From the NCBI RefSeq assembly GCF_001984105.1, contig NZ_MTQM01000008.1, positions 372,001 to 436,000 on the forward strand: 64,000 nucleotides of DNA, written 5' to 3'. A program made the position numbers and the translations under genes. This document shows, piece by piece, positions 62,297 through 64,000 of this stretch (the first letter of the stretch is position 1; each line of letters opens with the position of its first letter). A model generated the notes under the pieces. That model saw only the letters and a list, made by a program, of their open reading frames with translations, did no database searches and was not told the DNA's origin. This stretch comes from Microbacterium sp. CSI-V (GTDB taxonomy: Bacteria > Actinomycetota > Actinomycetes > Actinomycetales > Microbacteriaceae).

Positions 62297-64000
62297 GTGA
62301 CCACCCCGAACCCCGCCGCCCGTTCAGCTCTCGCTGACACCGTCGAGAACGCGATCGCGACTCCCGAGAAGGACCAGCCGTACGGCGCCCTCGGACTCAA
62401 GGACGACGAATACGCGAAGATCCGCGAGATCCTCGGCCGTCGCCCCACGAGCGGCGAGCTGGCGATGTACTCCGTCATGTGGAGCGAGCACTGCTCCTAC
62501 AAGTCCAGCAAGATCTACCTGCGCCAGTTCGGCCAGAAGGTCAGCGACGAGATGAAGACCCGCCTCATGGTCGGCATGGGTCAGAACGCCGGCGTCGTCG
62601 ACGTGGGCGACGGCTGGGCGGTCACCTTCAAGGTCGAGTCGCACAACCACCCGAGCTACATCGAGCCCTTCCAGGGCGCGGCCACCGGCGTCGGCGGCAT
62701 CGTCCGCGACATCATCTCGATGGGCGCGCGCCCGGTCGCGGTCATGGACCAGCTCCGCTTCGGCGCCATCGACCACCCCGACACCCCGCGCGTCGTCCAC
62801 GGCGTCACCAGCGGCATCTCCTTCTACGGCAACTGCCTGGGCCTGCCGAACATCGGCGGCGAGACGGTGTTCGACTCCGTCTACCAGGGCAACCCGCTCG
62901 TCAACGCCCTCGCGGTCGGCGTCCTCCGCCACGAAGACCTCAAGCTCGCCAACGCCTCCGGTGCGGGCAACAAGGTCGTGCTGTTCGGTGCCCGCACGGG
63001 CGGCGACGGGATCGGCGGCGCGAGCATCCTGGCATCCGACACCTTCGCCGACGGCGGACCCACCAAGCGTCCCGCGGTCCAGGTCGGCGACCCGTTCGCC
63101 GAGAAGGTGCTCATCGAGTGCTGCCTCGAGCTCTACCGCGACGACCTCGTCGAGGCCATTCAAGACCTCGGGGCCGCGGGCATCTCGTGCGCCACGAGCG
63201 AGCTGGCCGCCAACGGCAACAGCGGCATGAAGGTCGAGCTGTCGAAGGTGCTGCTGCGCGACCCGTCGCTCACGCCGGAAGAGATCCTCATGAGCGAGAG
63301 CCAGGAGCGCATGATGGCGATCGTGGCTCCCGAGAAGCTCGACGCGTTCCTCGAGGTCGTCGGCAAGTGGGACGTCGAGACGAGCGTGCTCGGCGAGGTC
63401 ACCGGCGACGGCCGCCTCATCATCGACTGGTACGGCGAGCGCATCGTCGACGTCGACCCCTCTACCGTCGCGGTCGACGGTCCCGTGTACGAGCGCCCGG
63501 TCGCCTACCCGACGTGGATCGACGCACTGCAGGCCGACTCCGCCGCGAAGCTCCCCCGGGCGACGGATGCCGACACCCTCCGCGCGCAGTTCACGACCCT
63601 CGTCGCGAGCCCCAACCTCGCCGACACCTCGTGGATCACGAACCAGTACGACTACTACGTGCTCGGCAACACCGCGCTGAGCTTCCCCGACGACGCCGGA
63701 ATGATCCGCGTCGACGAGGAGACGGGCCTCGGCTTCGCGATCGCCACCGACTGCAACGGCCGCTACTGCCAGCTCGACCCGTACACCGGCGCGAAGCTCG
63801 CCCTCGCCGAGGCGTACCGCAACGTCGCCGTCACCGGTGCCGTGCCGACGGCCGTCACCGACTGCCTGAACTTCGGCAGCCCCGAGAACCCCGAGGTCAT
63901 GTGGCAGTTCAGCCAGGCTGTCGAGGGTCTCTCCGATGGATGCCTCGAACTCGGCATCCCGGTCACCGGCGGCAACGTGTCGTTCTACAACCAGACCGGA
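62297..64000 (+). CDS. purL: PurL, phosphoribosylformylglycinamidine synthase II (partial)
   Basis: The first 568 codons of the small, actinobacterial-type PurL (normally about 770 residues); the gene runs off the window. It makes FGAM from FGAR, glutamine-derived ammonia and ATP in purine synthesis with PurS and PurQ. Seen are [57 protein letters not shown] ([14 protein letters not shown]) and the second half up to [20 protein letters not shown] 62297 is chosen as start; TTGGAG lies upstream. Confidence 0.96.
   Translation, partial: MTTPNPAARSALADTVENAIATPEKDQPYGALGLKDDEYAKIREILGRRPTSGELAMYSVMWSEHCSYKSSKIYLRQFGQKVSDEMKTRLMVGMGQNAGVVDVGDGWAVTFKVESHNHPSYIEPFQGAATGVGGIVRDIISMGARPVAVMDQLRFGAIDHPDTPRVVHGVTSGISFYGNCLGLPNIGGETVFDSVYQGNPLVNALAVGVLRHEDLKLANASGAGNKVVLFGARTGGDGIGGASILASDTFADGGPTKRPAVQVGDPFAEKVLIECCLELYRDDLVEAIQDLGAAGISCATSELAANGNSGMKVELSKVLLRDPSLTPEEILMSESQERMMAIVAPEKLDAFLEVVGKWDVETSVLGEVTGDGRLIIDWYGERIVDVDPSTVAVDGPVYERPVAYPTWIDALQADSAAKLPRATDADTLRAQFTTLVASPNLADTSWITNQYDYYVLGNTALSFPDDAGMIRVDEETGLGFAIATDCNGRYCQLDPYTGAKLALAEAYRNVAVTGAVPTAVTDCLNFGSPENPEVMWQFSQAVEGLSDGCLELGIPVTGGNVSFYNQTG

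Overview
The window is 64 kb of very GC-rich chromosome (third codon positions almost all G or C) with dense, overlapping operons. Many genes start at GTG, start/stop overlaps of the ATGA/GTGA type are frequent, and several promoters sit 8-9 nt before the start codon (leaderless mRNAs). Gene content (SufSU, Kdp, KimA-type K+ uptake, NagB/GH2/GH38 sugar genes, FdhD/FdhF, MsiK-dependent sugar ABC systems without their own ATPase) and a striking abundance of GGATGCC/GGCATCC heptamers fit an actinobacterium of the Microbacteriaceae, most likely Microbacterium or a close relative. The assignment is from style and gene content, not from a marker gene.

Layout. 0.07-7.4 kb: an inulin / difructose-anhydride (DFA) locus: LacI regulator, intracellular GH91 DFA-III hydrolase, two permeases and a lipoprotein of a CUT1 ABC importer, and a divergent GH91 inulin fructotransferase whose Tat signal peptide is separated from it by a one-base frame error. 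Three LacI-type palindromes (GCCAAA-N3/4-TTTGGC) sit in the divergent promoter region. 7.6-13.6 kb: a VanZ/RDD membrane protein, a KimA-like K+ importer, a tandem-MarR regulator, and a three-gene operon ending in a CPBP protease. 13.7-16.7 kb: ArfB-type ribosome rescue hydrolase and a PadR/DUF1048/ABC exporter operon. 16.9-25 kb: complete kdpFABC-kdpDE, preceded by a 56-residue membrane ORF. 25-35.5 kb: a small Cys-containing gene pair, sufS-sufU, and assorted single genes (DUF1801, double AHSA1 with ArsR, SDR, DUF429, AraC, two MFS).

35.5-48.8 kb: a two-armed sugar locus under a DeoR regulator. Leftward: deoR, GH4 glycosidase, GH38 alpha-mannosidase (broken by a one-base deletion) and MFS. 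Rightward: PfkB kinase, CUT1 ABC importer, NagB and GH2 beta-galactosidase. 48.9-52 kb: two divergent citrate-synthase family genes, one with an N-terminal helix-turn-helix, then a VapBC toxin-antitoxin pair. 52-60 kb: molybdenum cofactor genes moeA, mobA and a DUF6457 gene, a CopC/YcnI copper-type operon, fdhD and an FdhF/YdeP oxidoreductase. 60-64 kb: a small phosphatase-like protein, a TetR regulator with a divergent membrane protein, and purL running off the end.

The strongest unexplained signal is a set of intergenic palindromes in three unrelated sequence families with one architecture (about 20-25 nt arm, variable loop of about 15-23 nt, inverted arm). Family A (core GTGTCCAAGACAC) has six copies, family B (TGACT-CGG-CGAA core) has two, and family C (GCGCAACCTCAGC core) has one. 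They lie between genes, sometimes supplying a stop codon or sitting inside an operon (kdpC/kdpD). Two single-base frame errors (GH91 secretion signal, GH38) should be checked against reads before they are believed.
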